In this document: positions 1 through 12,313 of the stretch, piece after piece
Layout of the letters: the number at the start of each line of letters is the position of its first letter
Numbering within the stretch: position 1 is the first letter of the stretch
Source of the DNA: Actinomucor elegans
Lineage: Eukaryota; Mucoromycota; Mucoromycetes; Mucorales; Mucoraceae
Assembly: GCA_026027325.1 (NCBI GenBank)
Contig: JAMSLZ010000006.1
Span: 868,001-932,000 of the forward strand
Direction: 5' to 3'
Length of the DNA stretch: 64,000 nucleotides
Translations under genes and position numbers: made by a program
The notes under the pieces: model-generated
Databases searched by the model: none
Seen by the model: the letters and a program-made list of their open reading frames with translations, nothing else
Told to the model about the DNA's origin: nothing

Positions 1-327
1 TGGAAAAAATATTAGGGTTTGTGACGGACGGATTCACTCACACAAGTACTGTATTTAAGGTTTTTACCAAGGGCTTACTGCTATTACTACATTACTTGAA
101 GTTCTTGATTGATATCTATTTGCTAGATAATTCCAACAAAAAGAGTTCCTTTTCTAAATAGATTGGCTGCCGCGGCAAACTTAAAGATACCTTTTTTTTT
201 TACAAACACAAATCACTATTTTAAGCTTTGAGTCATGGAAAAAAAAAATAGTCTTTTTGCCTTTTGCATCTCATTGTTTTATTTCTTTTCTTTTCTTACA
301 CTTTTTTATACATTATCACACAAATTA

Positions 328-1671
328 ATGGGAGCAAAACTATCAGCGAGTCGAAATACAAGTATTAGAGAACTCTATCAAATTAATAGAAAACGCAGAT
401 CATCAATGTCTAAAGGAACTGCCACTACCGCTTCGTCCTCAGGCGCGAGCTCAGTGGAAAAGTCAAGCCCGTCTATAGCATCAGAAGGTACGACGGATTC
501 GACAAACTTACCTTATGGCACGCTAAAAGGCGAAGATGACAGAATGAATGCAGTAATTATCTTACAATCGGAAACACAATACTCGATTAATGAATACTCG
601 AATATAGAATCAATTTGCACTGAAATGCTTATTTGAAGGGTAAGTTGATTATCAAAATAATAATATACGTTATATAATAGATGTTATACAGAAACTACCT
701 GAATTCCGTTGGGCAGAATGTGGATTTCAATTCAAGTTCGACTAAAGTTTTAGATATTGGATGTGGAGCAGGCGGCTGGATTATGGTTTGTACTTTTCTA
801 TGGCTATATGCATATTCTTAAATCCTGTGTCACATTAGGACATAGCAACCGAATTTCCATCTGCCCATTTCACCGGGGTAGACAAAGTGCGCCTATTTCC
901 CAATTGCATTTATCCAGAGAATGTATCTTTTCAGCAAATGGATGTAACTGATGGCTTACCCTTTGAAGATGACACCTTTGATTTTGTTCATCTTAGATTA
1001 TTTGTGCTGGCCTTCAATGAAATGCAATGGGATAAGAGCTTGAAAGAAATATATCGTGTGATAAAACCAGGTGGGTACATCCAGCTGATGGAGGTAAACT
1101 TGGTAGTAAGTAGTCTTAGTTTCTGGTTCAAGCTACTAGAGCCTTAAATTGAATCTGCTTGATAGGATGAAGGTAACCAAGTAGTTAGAGAGTTTGCAGC
1201 ATTAGGTAAGTGACTGAGAGTTCATATGGATGTACGTATTTATGGCATGTTTTGTGCATCAATAGTGGCTGAATTAATGCGATCAATCGACCACGATCCA
1301 AAGGTATGCGAGAAATTACCCCATCTTTTGTCCAGGAATGGATTCACACCCGTTGAAGAAGTCAGTAAATCAATCCCACTGAGTAAGACATATACAAAAA
1401 CCAAACGAGTTTAGACAATGAGTTAATATGCTGTAAACATTCAGACAATCATCCACTTGCAAGCGAGTTTCTGTTCATTTTGACTGTCAGTTTTGATACA
1501 TGTAAACCACTCATCATTAGCATGTGTAAGCTGAGCTCAGAAGATGAATATCAAGCCCTCAAGAGAAACTGGATTGAAAGTAGGAAGAAGAGTTCACGCA
1601 CAACTTGGTGGGCTGCTGTTGGACGAAAACCTTTACAAGAATGTTCTGTTGAAACCGCTCAATCGCAGTAA
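328..1671 (+). CDS. SAM-dependent methyltransferase (class I), possibly N-myristoylated
   Basis: Seven exons fit splice sites and phase: 328-552, 608-639, 692-785, 839-1105, 1166-1205, 1266-1382, 1445-1671 (333 aa). After a Ser-rich N-terminus, the spliced protein carries the SAM-binding motif I VLDIGCGAGGW near residue 105, an acidic post-I segment (FTGVDK), the FDFVHLRL strand and the IKPGGYIQLME loop. This is the usual Methyltransf_25/UMTA-like fold of fungal proteins; the substrate cannot be told. The start at 328 gives MGAKLSAS, a textbook N-myristoylation signal (Gly2, Ser6). An in-frame ATG at 235 would add a hydrophobic 31-residue leader, but that stretch is pyrimidine-rich and looks like 5' UTR. 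Unspliced, exon 1 runs into a stop at 634, which is what shows the small second exon. Family call is firm; start and substrate are not. Confidence 0.85.
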
Positions 1672-2609
1672 TAATTAATCTATACATTGGGCATGGTAAT
1701 TATACTCAAGAAGCTCATTCTGAAGGGTCTTCTTCAAGTATGCGTTTTCAGCAGGTTTGAACTGATGATTCTTTATTGACCCACTGAAATCATACATTAA
1801 ACTTCTTTGGTATTAATCCTGAAATCCTAGATCGAATTTTATGCCATCATCATCCACATTTTAATTTTATTCTCTTTCTGTTACACACAATCTCGAATGA
1901 GAATAATGATAATAAAGGCCTAAGATGAAGGTAATCGATTATTTTCAGTTGGAATATAACATTATTTACAAATTAAAAGAGAGACCAAGAACTTCCACTG
2001 CCTAGCTTGAGGCATATTAAATATTACATGATTGCATGACACCAAAAGGCTTAGCTTATACCATATCGTTGTACTGTTATTACAGTTAAGGTATAAGCAA
2101 TTGGCAGGATTCTATATAGATTATATCGCCGTATTACTCATTCAAGATATAGTATATTCAAGTAAATTATGGAGAGTTAAATACCGCCAATAAATGCAAA
2201 CATACAATTAACAGTCATCCATAAATTTACAGTCAAAAACCAATATGGACAAAAATAGTTGTATAGTTTGCAATAATACCACTGTAACGTGAGCTTAGTC
2301 TTGTTAAACTCGTCTATGCATCCGAAACTAAATGTAATACTGAGTTCGAATATATGGCCTTATGTATTAGCCTTTTTAATTTTGGCCAAAAATGATCCGA
2401 AAATCACCCGAAAATTGTTTGATTCTAATCGCAATTATTATTGGATAACGTCAATTCAAAAGTGAGGCCTTCTTCTTCTTCTCGTCGAAATTTAAGCTCC
2501 TCCAGACGGAGTTATTGGGCAGCGGGGAATAACCCAACTGATTCACTCGGGATAGTTCTCGTACCTTTCGTTTGATACTCTATTAGCTCTTTCGAATATA
2601 AAACAAGCA
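1672..2609. other. Intergenic region between methyltransferase and COG5
   Basis: AT-rich spacer of about 0.94 kb with no credible ORF or RNA gene. It should hold the methyltransferase 3' UTR and the COG5 promoter. An inverted CCAAT (ATTGG) lies at about 2441. Confidence 0.6.
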
Positions 2610-5504
2610 ATGCCTTCGGCTGCCAAATTCACTGTGCTGGATACAGACAAATACATAGGTATTAAATATTAAGGTATAATATTCTGTAATTAAGACTAAA
2701 AAATAGATAGATTACGATACCTTCTTATCCGATGACTTTGACGCGAATAACTATGCAACTGCCGTCATAAAAGAATCAGAAGAGTCGAGTGATGCAATCG
2801 ACGTTGGTACAGAGCTGTCTAAGCTTGCATTTAGTATCGACATTGTCAATAAGCAAATACAAGATCAAGTATGTTTTTTTTTGTATTGAAATAACGTTCT
2901 GCGTTAACGCGTATCGAGTTTAGGTTGTAGCAAACTATGAAGCTCTTTTGAGCCAAGTTGTTGGCATTAAAGAGCTGGAGACAGTTTTAAATACGGTCGA
3001 ATTAAATATAAGTAGTTTGAATAGTGCTTTAAAAACGTAAGCTCGTGCATCTTTACTAGGAACCTGAACTCAACACATATCACGTAGACTATCGCACAAA
3101 ATCAGAGACCCTTACCAACAGCTGGTAACATACGCAACTGAACTAGAGAATCTACAATCAACCTGCGAATTATTACGCAAGCTACATCGCTTCCTCTTAC
3201 TGAAACGTCGTCTTGAAGTGCAACTGGCCACCAATGATCGAGATATATCTACAGCCGCATTGACGATATATGAACTAGAGATGATTATGAAAGAGACAGA
3301 CTTTGACGGTATCGATCTAGTCACTTGCGAGCTAACATTCATTGAGAAATCTCGAGACCATGTAGAAGAAGAAGCCAATCTTTTGTTAAAGGAAGGGATT
3401 GCTACACAGAATCAAGCCAAGATGGCAGCTGGACTGCAAGTTTTCTACAATATGAAGCAAATGGGAGATCGAGTACAGGATATGACGCAGTCCACACTGG
3501 ATGGATTGATTCAAGAAATCAAACGAGTTGTTGATATGCAATCACTTCAAAAGGAAATCAAGTCCGCTAGTTCACCTAGTCAATCGTCTTCACCAAACAT
3601 GTCTGCTAGAAGAGACCCTGTTATTGGACATAATCAGAAACAGTGGGCAGCTGCTGTTTGGACGCGCATGGAAGCATTGATGAACAATATGAGCGATCAA
3701 TGTGTTAAAGTATATAGCCTGGAAAAAGTGTTGGAGATCAAAAAGGACCCTTTGACTCATCAGTCGTTCTTGGACGAAGTATCAAAAGTAAGATACTTCA
3801 TAAACATTTTTCGATAGGTTTATTAATCGTTTGGATGTTTAGACTCTAGATGCAAATAGCCTTGTAAGTTACTTTTGGAGAGTTCTATCTGCAAGTTTTG
3901 AGCAAGAGCTGAAAGAAGCTACTAAAGCTTCTGTTTTTCTTCAAAACACATTTGTTGGTGATTACCCCAAGCTATTGAAGCTTTTGCACGATTTCTTCTC
4001 TAGAGTAGCCATGCACAATGGTACCTTATTGTCTGACTATTCGCAAACGCCAGAGTATGTCATTATGCTTCGAAGTTTTGGTACTTTTCAAACTAGCTTT
4101 CTTGAAAAATCACTGCAGCGCATGTATGATTCTGTCAATTCTACTTTTCCAGCCTATGGTGGTTTGTCTAGAACACCTCCAGGTAGAAACAACGTATTGA
4201 AGATAACACGAATTATTGGATAGTAAGTATATCTTTCGCCACGTGAATGAAATATGTTAACATTATTTTAAAGTGAGCTTGAAACTGCTTCAATTGAACC
4301 GCACTTGGCACAAGCAGTAGCCAAGAATGCTATTAAGGCTCTAAGTTTGTTCTGTAGCAAATGTGATAATCTGGTAAGATAGTGATCAAGTTGTTTCATG
4401 TCGAAAGACTTATGTCTATTTAGCTTCCAACAAACGAACAACCAGTGTACACTACCAATAATTCTAACTCAAGTACAGCCAATTATTTAAATATGAATAT
4501 TGAAATAGCCAATATCCTATATTACATGCATCAATCAGTCTGGAAAATATTGGAAGAATGTCCAGACAAGATTGTGGATATTGTTAAACAGGGAGCAGAT
4601 GTAATTTTTTTTTTATTTTGTTATTAGGAGACCTGCGTTAATGTTTATTTTATAGGATTGCCATGCACTAATGATGAAGACTGGCAATCGTCTAATAGAA
4701 GCTATCAAGAAAGATGCCGAAAATGTGCTTCTCAAGATTCATCAAGAAGACTTTTCTGGCAAAATTAGACGAAATTTTGACCCAGAAGATGGCTCAAGCA
4801 GTTACATGAAGGAGCTAGCTAGACATGTTCGTTATTATCATACTGCGATTCTTCAAAACTTTTCTTGTGGAGCAGAACCAAAAACATGGTAATTGATTAG
4901 AATGTTTTTAATTATAGATGATCATTAATTTGATTTCAGGGCAAGACAGATAAGTAAATATATTCTTCATGTATTCATTTTTCAAGCAAGTATTGTTCGT
5001 CCTTTAAGTGAGGCGGGCAAACTGAAACTAGCTGGTGATATGGCGGAGCTTGAGTTTACAATCAGTCAGTTCATCAGCGAATATGGAGCAAGAATTGAAG
5101 AAGTGGGAGATGAATATAGAGCCTTAAGAGCCTTTAGGTAAGGACCAGACTATTTCATTATAACCTTTTTTTTTATTAATCGATGAGCTAGACCATTACT
5201 ATTTCTGGATTCTGCCCAATTGACAGCCGCCCACCATACTTCAGGGTTATCGAAGCTCGTCTTGATTCATCATCTCATTGTTCGTTCTCAGCAGCAGCAG
5301 GTATCTCTACCTTTACCATACCTTGTGTATGATTTGTCTAGAAAAGAGTACATGCAATGGATGGAGACGCAAACTGATGAGAAAGAAGCAGTTCAACTAG
5401 CAATTGATGCTATTACCAATGGTAGCAAATTAAGCAAATCTCAATTGGAAGATATTCCTGAATATAAGCTTATTTTACAAATCGCTTCGGACAAAGATAC
5501 GTAA
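2610..5504 (+). CDS. COG5: Conserved oligomeric Golgi complex subunit 5
   Basis: Ten exons: 2610-2658, 2711-2868, 2924-3036, 3088-3787, 3843-4222, 4274-4373, 4424-4600, 4656-4888, 4940-5137, 5192-5504, giving 806 aa, close to animal Cog5 (about 840). The N-terminus has the family signature: FLSDDFDANNY, then helices around LAFSIDIVNKQIQDQV, HKIRDPYQQL and ALQVFYNMKQM that match the Cog5 N-terminal coiled-coil order. The rest is all-helical, as in CATCHR tethers. Cog5 belongs to lobe B of the COG complex, which tethers intra-Golgi retrograde vesicles. No residue is catalytic; the call rests on the N-terminal signature and length. All introns are 49-65 nt with GT-AG ends. Expression control is not visible. 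Confidence 0.9.
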
Positions 5505-6163
5505 TAAAAAGGGAGATTCATTAAGAGGCAATTAACATACAACAATGACAATTACAGATTGATGCATAACGGTCAAGGAGATACTGCATACTTGTTATTT
5601 GACAGTGTAACTGCTTAAATGCAAAATGTTCATTTCAACCTTGTCGGCTCGTGTTACCAGAATTCGGATTGATTATTGGACACTCGGACGCAAGCATGCT
5701 GGCTTACTGTACGTATGTTTTGTAATACATGTTATCCGGTTTTTTTTTTACAATGGAAGAAACAGTTATTATAAATCAAATCTCCATGTGTAACTTGTCT
5801 ATAGAAAAAAAATGGATTGGGTTAAAGCAGGTTTTTTTTTCTTTTTCGGTTCAGATAAATATATGACTTCTAGCAGTGTTTTCTGATATTACAACGCAAG
5901 GATCTTTTTTTTTATGCTATTGATGCACGGCATACATATAGCTTGGTTTCCTTCCCAAGTACAAAAATCTAAAGGGATTTCTCGTTAAAAAGGCTCTTTC
6001 CTGAGTGCTCCTAAAAGATAGGCTATCCTCGTGGTACCAGAGTGATACAAAATATAATATATTTATTCAAAAAAAAAAAGAAGACCACTTACTCTTCTAT
6101 TTTTTTTCTTTTTTTTTTTCACTAATTATCATTTTCTCCCGCCTTTAATTAAAATATATTTCA
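5505..6163. other. Intergenic region COG5 to DHHC gene
   Basis: About 0.66 kb rich in T and A homopolymer runs (for example 5740-5750, 6070-6082, 6098-6120). No ORF or RNA gene is supported. The pyrimidine-rich block before 6164 looks like the core promoter and 5' UTR of the DHHC gene. Confidence 0.6.
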
Positions 6164-7494
6164 ATGATAAACTGGAGCTGGCAGCACATAAAAGGCCCTC
6201 TAACAGTGGCGTTTGTAGCTACAGCTATCTTATTCTTCACCTATACATCACAAGTATTTGTTATATGGCCTTATCTAGGATCTGCTAGCACATCGTCTAT
6301 TCTAATACTTGTACCATTAAATTTCTTCGTCATGATGGTACTGATAAATTACTATCTTACTTGTAAAACAGACCCGGGATCAGTACCTAAACGATGGGTA
6401 AAATGATTAATATTACATAGCTAACTTATTCTAACTGTTGTCGATAGATGCCTAGACAACAAGCATATATAGAAGTAAAAAAATCAACCCACACACCGAG
6501 ATTCTGTAAAACATGCAACAACTACAAACCGCCGAGAACGCATCACTGCTCTTGTTGCAATCGCTGCGTCTTGAAAATGGACCATCATTGTCCTTGGGTG
6601 AATAACTGCGTTGGATTCAAAAACTATTGCCATTTTTTTCGCTTTCTTGTCTATGTCGATATCAGTACCATTTACTTGTTCACTCTCCTAAGCTGCAGGT
6701 TGGCTCAAATCATCAGGGATATGCGTCATGTAATAGTTACAAGTGCTAATATACAAGGGCTTACTGTTAACACGTTTTTCCATAGAGTGGCATAAGACCG
6801 ACTGCATTAGAAGCCGCTTTTCTTTCGATAAACATGATTTCATCTGCTGTCATTATTGTTGCGGTCGGTATTCTGACATGCTATCACGTTTATTGTATCA
6901 CTACCAACACAACCACTATTGAAGGTTGGGAAAAAGGAAGATCTCTTACTATCAAAGGAATGGGAAGAATCCAAAATGTACAGTAACAAAAGCAATTCAA
7001 TGTCTCTTTTGTATTAATCTTTTATTTTATAGGTGAAATGTCCTTATGATCAAGGCATCTTCAAAAACATCCAGTCTGTGCTGGGACGGTGGCCAATGTT
7101 CTGGTTTGTGCCCGGATCAATGGCCGGCACAGGATTAGACTTTCCTATCAATACTAAGTCTCTAAACCAAAACCATGATTTGGAAAAGTCAGTTATCGAA
7201 AAGGATTTTTCTTCGTCAACGTCTCTAAACCGATCAACGTCCATAGATTCACAATGGACTTCAACTACTGAGCTCCGTACATCCACAGATGACGATATCA
7301 AGGTCGATATCACACCTTTAGCTCCACTAAAAACAAAGCCGAGCACGAATACGATTGGCAGTAGGTCAATAAACGCTTTACCTCACACACCAGCCTCTGT
7401 CCTAACGTTTGCATCCACAGCGACGACGCTAGTCGATTACCATTCAAAATTACCGACGAAAAGAGCATCAGATTACTCCATGACATATCGGTAG
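6164..7494 (+). CDS. PFA4: DHHC palmitoyltransferase, Pfa4-like
   Basis: Four exons: 6164-6397, 6448-6729, 6786-6977, 7033-7494 (389 aa). Two N-terminal membrane segments (about residues 12-34 and 44-66) precede the cysteine-rich DHHC domain: [16 protein letters not shown], then [15 protein letters not shown] with the catalytic DHHC cysteine intact. Two more membrane segments follow, then the TTxE motif (TTIEGWE) and the Pfa4-type stretch [16 protein letters not shown]. The C-terminal 120 residues are Ser/Thr-rich and probably cytosolic and disordered. Known role of the family: S-palmitoylation in the ER; yeast Pfa4 modifies chitin synthase Chs3. The Skt5-like gene at 31.1-32.8 kb would act in the same chitin pathway, but the two are not adjacent. 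DHHC family is certain; Pfa4 orthology is inferred from the C-terminal motifs. Confidence 0.9.
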
Positions 7495-8304
7495 AACTTG
7501 CCCACTTCTTCAACACATCAAAATAGCTCCTTTATCAATTTCTTATCATCTAGTACATAATACCCTTCTATATACACGCACTACTTCTGTAATATTGTCC
7601 GACAGCACACTGAAAGAAAATTTACCCCCTCCCCTCCAACCCACTGTCCCTTATTTATCCCTCACATCTCAAGCTTCCTGTTTACATTTTCGAGCATATA
7701 TATCACTAATAACACCAATTCATTGATTAAGATACATTTAAGGGCTTGAGAGCATGTACGTATCGCCTTAATATCCCGAATTTAATAAATAAAAAAAAAA
7801 GTTACACACAAGCACACAATACCAGAGTACAGGATGTCTGTATTGTATCTATTTTAGTTTCGGATCTTCACGAGCGCTTGGCAGAAACGTTAACAGCTTA
7901 CATACACAGTCGAATGCTGTACAATATTAAAGTCTAAACCGAGATTGATCAAGATTTCCGCAAGGTGGGGAAGTTTTTTTTTTTTTTTTATGCATTGTCT
8001 CCGAAGATTCAACACTCGGGATTCATATAACCCATCAAAACATTGGCAATATCTACTGAAAACAAGTGGTATGAGCTTTCAGAGTACGTCGCACTCTTGA
8101 TTCGGAACAAATGCAATATTGTTCGTAGCATTAAGCTTTCTGGTACTGCTGTTGCTGCTTGATTTTTATCTCCTCGACTTAAAATCGAACATGAACAAAC
8201 ATTTCGTTATATTTAATAGTTGAAGAGAGCAGAAGAGGTTAAAAAGGGCCGTGTTTTTCTGGAGTTGTCTTCTTTTTTTTCTACATAATTATAATTTTTC
8301 CCTT
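7495..8304. other. Intergenic region DHHC gene to FAM72-like gene
   Basis: About 0.8 kb. A C-rich patch at 7625-7650 and T/A tracts at 7977-7990 and 8270-8280 stand out; no coding signal is convincing. It should carry the DHHC 3' UTR and the FAM72-like promoter. Confidence 0.55.
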
Positions 8305-9094
8305 ATGGATTCGGCTCGCATTAGACTTCCACGCCCTAGAAACTCGCATTCATCATCCAATATAGCAATTGATGGCAGCGGAAGAAGAGCGTCACTTCAA
8401 AGATATACATTTCCAAACATTACACCACCATCCGTGGTACAATCACAACGCAGAGCCTCTGCACAACTATATCCTCAGCATCTTCAACAGCAACAACATC
8501 AACAGCAGCAGCAACAGCAATTCATGCGCGCATCTCAGTTCATTGGCGATCATGGCCTTGTGACTCCGGTCAAACCAGTCTATAAACTTATGTGCAGACA
8601 CTGCACTACACCTGTGTGCGCTCGAGGCATGAAAGCCATTCTGCTAGCGGATACAACGATTGAGTTATACAGTACCGATACTCCATCACAATGGTAAGGT
8701 ATCATGTAGTTTGGACAGAAATTCAAGCAATTAAACAATTCGATAGTATACATGTCTTGGAAAAAGATTACTTGACCAGATCATGTCACTGTCGCATTCG
8801 AGATGTAGCTTGTTTGGAATGGTAAACAGCACACTTTGATGTAGTCTATTCTGTACTAACATCTGTGTTCATAGCGGCAATGTCATCGGATACCACGTTG
8901 TTTCGCCTTGCTCTCAATGTCTGGAAGCATGCAACAACGGTCATTTCTGGATGTTCCATTCAAGCGCTTGCAAACCTGCTGAAAGACATGATAATAATAA
9001 GCAAATCATGCTATGGAATAACCTACCAAGGGCTGAAATGGATCTGGAATTCATGATGGGAACGCGAATTCCTTACGACCAACTTTGTAGATAA
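8305..9094 (+). CDS. FAM72 family protein
   Basis: Three exons: 8305-8693, 8747-8821, 8875-9094 (227 aa). The first 90 residues are Ser/Arg-rich with a polyglutamine/histidine run at about 53-72 and are not conserved. From residue 93 the protein follows the FAM72 domain closely: [70 protein letters not shown] and IMLWNNLP. Conserved Cys and His residues imply zinc binding. In vertebrates FAM72A binds uracil-DNA glycosylase UNG2 and lowers its level; whether a fungal protein does this is unknown. The start at 8305 is chosen because upstream codons back to 8251 encode a pyrimidine-tract-derived hydrophobic leader typical of 5' UTR here. Recognition of the domain is strong; function is inference. 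Confidence 0.9.
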
Positions 9095-11070
9095 AAAAAA
9101 ATCATTATATTACCCTTCATTTATATATATATATATGTATGTATTCGTTTACATAATACCTAATCATTAATGAATAAAACTATCAATACTATTAGATAGT
9201 GTCATGTTACATATTTCTCGATCACATTTCTCCACATTCGGGAACTTTTAGAAGCATTTGCTTCTTCATTTCCGCAAATAAAAAGTGATACGATTTTGAT
9301 AGCAATCTGGGCATATGACTGTGACTTATTCAGTACCTAATTCATGATGATAAACGTCATAGCGCGTTGTTTGTTTGGTTGGATTCAACTCTGAATCATG
9401 TAAAGTAAGCTGGGAATATCTAGTTACTTTTGAAACAGGAACTTTGTATACGTTAAAATGCAACAAAAATACTAGTATACACTTTGAACTGCCAGCATTG
9501 AAATTGCCTTACAATTACTGCCTTTAAATTGTTTTTGATATATATAAAAAAAATTAAAAGACAACGTGATATTCCTTCGATCTTCATTGGTTGTCGGCAT
9601 TCTAGCAAATTGAATCCGAAGTTCGCCTAAAAATTTTGACTTTGCAAGCAACATTTTCAAGTCATCTCCGTAGACAATGAGCTTATACTTAATCAGGCTA
9701 TCTGAAGCACTAATAGAGTATCGCATATCACCATTTCTGGCATATTCATTAACCTTTTTTTTTCTAAGGTAAATTACAGCATCTACTCGCTTAATTATTA
9801 TATATTCTTTCGTGAGTTTAATTTCATGATGAATTTCCATTCATATATATATATAAAATGGCCTGATATTAGTGGCAAACAATTGTCAATAAATCCATTT
9901 CTTAATTAGTAAAGCCATTATTGATAAAGCGCAGTTTTAGATTTTTTTTTAAAAAAGAAATGCAGACATAACTCGAATATTACATAAATAAAAAATAAAA
10001 TTCAACAAAATTGTTTTGTTACTTTTAAATATATTCATCTTACATTAAAAATCTACTATGTCATGAAAATAGCAGTATGTTGTTTTTAAAAAAAAGGTAT
10101 TGTTGTAGAAATTTGGATATAAGGGCATCTTTTCCAAATTTCCAGAAATTGTGCCATTTTGAATATTATATGATACACTTCTCAACTGAATCTTGTACAA
10201 TATCAAATCATACAGCCAGTACATATTCCAAATAAACATCTGCATTTACTATAAGTATTATTTGGTTGAAGTGTTTGAATATATTATGTTTTGTAACTAT
10301 TAGTGAATTACATGCAATTTGTCAATTGGATCTAAAGACTGAAAATTTTCTCTGCTGATCAAGGGTTAATGATGCGTTTGATGGCTATTATCTGCCTAGG
10401 ATGAATCATCGCGTCTACAAAAGTTATTATGTAACTCTTTTCATGCTTCATTTCATATTTGCAGTACAGTAGCTAAATTATATAACCCTTTCATTTGTAG
10501 TTGGGGATATTTCAAAAATAAAAGGTCTTTTTGGAGAATTATTCCTTGTGAATTAACTACAAGATTTTGTCTTATTATTTCAATTGCTTACATCTCTTCG
10601 ACATATCCTTGTTCATCAAAAAACAGCTTATTCATTTTGAATTCCTGTAAAACAAATTGTAAACAGGGAAAAAAGGGAGGAATGGATAATATCACTTCGG
10701 TTTATTTAAAAACTAAGCAATAGTGCAGAAAAAAAGCCATGATTTCATTTCTGGATCAAGCGACATTACTTTTGGATGATACATTTTTGAACATCAAATT
10801 TTAAACTGCAACATTTCTTTCTGAAATGATTATACGCATTTCACATTATTCATCCTCAGAACAATGTTTAAATAAAATACAGATCTTCATTAAAATGCTA
10901 TGTCTTGACCATAGTTCACTTTCCGAGGAACTACTACTAGAGCCGATCCTCTCAGTAGCATGAAACCAATCAAAACAAGTCACATGTATGAAGCCTAAAG
11001 CTATCTTTTTTTAAGAGATTGGCAGTTTTTCGTTCACCCATTTTCCTTTTCCATTTAAATCTGAAGAATA
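9095..11070. other. Long AT-rich intergenic region
   Basis: About 2 kb between FAM72-like and UBC6. It holds (AT)n runs at 9121-9138 and 9842-9854. Two minus-strand reading frames, 9472-9840 (122 aa) and 10045-10245 (66 aa), match no family I know and have AT-driven composition. I see no RNA gene or mobile element here. Confidence 0.5.
9472..9840 (-). CDS. Doubtful hypothetical ORF, possible gene relic
   Basis: A 122-codon minus-strand frame. The middle (around SISASDSLIKYKLIVYGDDL) has a plausible protein-like composition, but the ends are Ile/Lys/Asn/Tyr-rich as expected from AT-rich random DNA. No domain is recognised and no partner exons were found. It could be a decayed exon or chance. 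Confidence 0.15.
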   Translation of the reverse strand: MEIHHEIKLTKEYIIIKRVDAVIYLRKKKVNEYARNGDMRYSISASDSLIKYKLIVYGDDLKMLLAKSKFLGELRIQFARMPTTNEDRRNITLSFNFFYIYQKQFKGSNCKAISMLAVQSVY

Positions 11071-12313
11071 ATGAGCGCTGTTAAATATAATTTGAAAAAT
11101 CCAGGTAAGCGTCTCTGCCCAACTTCTGTTTATAGAGTAAAACTATATAACATTCAAACTTTTAGGCGTCAAGCGAATCATGCAAGAAGCAAGAGAACTT
11201 GCTAATGAAAGTACTTATGAATACGATGCTCATCCTTTAGAGGTAAATGATATATACAACAAGTTTTCTACCTCTTATTCACCATTTTATCAAATAGGAT
11301 AATATATTTGAATGGCATTTTACCGTTCGAGGTCCAAAAGATACGGACTTTGAAGACGGAAGGTAAGAGTTCAATGCAACTGCTAGATCAACGCATAGCT
11401 CAAATATCCGAGTAGATACCATGGACGTATCATACTACCTAATGAATACCCTTTCAAACCACCCGAGCTGATTTTTTTAACTGTAAAAATCGAATCAAAT
11501 CAGATAATGGCACGTACTAAACTTATATATACACCTCTAATAGCCTAATGGTCGTTTCGAATTAAACACGAAAATATGTCTAAGTATAACAGGTTTTCAT
11601 CCCGAATTTTGGCAGCCTGCCTGGGGAAGTATGTATAAATTCTTGTATCTATATTGTTATATGCCTTCTAAAAACCATTGATAGTTCGGACTGTCTTGTT
11701 AGCGGTAATAGGGTTCTTTCCTACCGAGGCCAGAGGTGCAATAGGGGGATTGGATTATTCAAAAGAGGAACGCCAAAGACTGGCAAAAAAGTATGAGTGC
11801 TACGTAATTTCTTGGTATTCTATGCTCACATTACAAATCGTTAGATCTATAGGCTGGATTTGTCCTGTTTGTGAGGTAAATACAAAAGACGCGCTTAGTG
11901 ATACACCTTCAGACATAGACGTGAAACGAGATGAACTGCCAAACTTTATGATTACCTATAAACCAACCACAGAGGAAAAAGAATCGCCTTCCCAGTCTCA
12001 AACGTCTAGTAGCAGTCTATCATTGAAAGAAAAGGCACCTTGTACAGACAGTGTCCAAACTTCGACACCAACTACGAAAAGTGATGAACTAGCAAACTAT
12101 CAATGTAAAAATGCAAACGATAGGATGGATACTGATGTCCAGCCCCAGAATGAACCTACAAGTACAGATATCATGTCTTCTCCCCAATCGTCCGATATCA
12201 CGCCAATTAGAACAGAAAACTCGGGCTCTCCTATATGGTTAGATGCTTTGATTGCTGGATTAGTGTCATTTATATGTGTACTGATCTGTCGCAAATACTT
12301 ATACCCTTTTTGA
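11071..12313 (+). CDS. UBC6: Tail-anchored ubiquitin-conjugating enzyme E2 (Ubc6/UBE2J type)
   Basis: Seven exons: 11071-11104, 11166-11242, 11298-11362, 11416-11482, 11544-11628, 11685-11790, 11845-12313 (300 aa). The UBC fold fills residues 1-165: MQEARELANE helix, EWHFTVRGP, GRIILPNEYPFKPPELIFLT, then NGRFELNTKICLSITGFHP with the catalytic Cys at about 93. The absence of a canonical HPN tripeptide and the FHPEFWQPAW segment are hallmarks of the Ubc6/UBE2J subfamily. A low-complexity linker leads to a C-terminal membrane helix (about 277-299, ALIAGLVSFICVLICRKYL), the tail anchor. Known role: ER-associated degradation with Doa10-type ligases. The sixth intron (11791-11844) is 54 nt, a multiple of three, and has no stop, so its retention would insert 18 residues. 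Confidence 0.93.

Noticed and set aside
1..30. TTAGGG near the window start as telomeric sequence
   Set aside because: A single unit in ordinary AT-rich DNA, with no tandem copies.
757..951. 64-codon plus-strand frame in the methyltransferase locus
   Set aside because: It crosses an intron in the wrong frame; the spliced model with SAM motifs explains the region.
3112..3378. Minus-strand frame inside COG5
   Set aside because: Antisense shadow of a conserved COG5 exon, Ser/Arg-rich composition, no homology.
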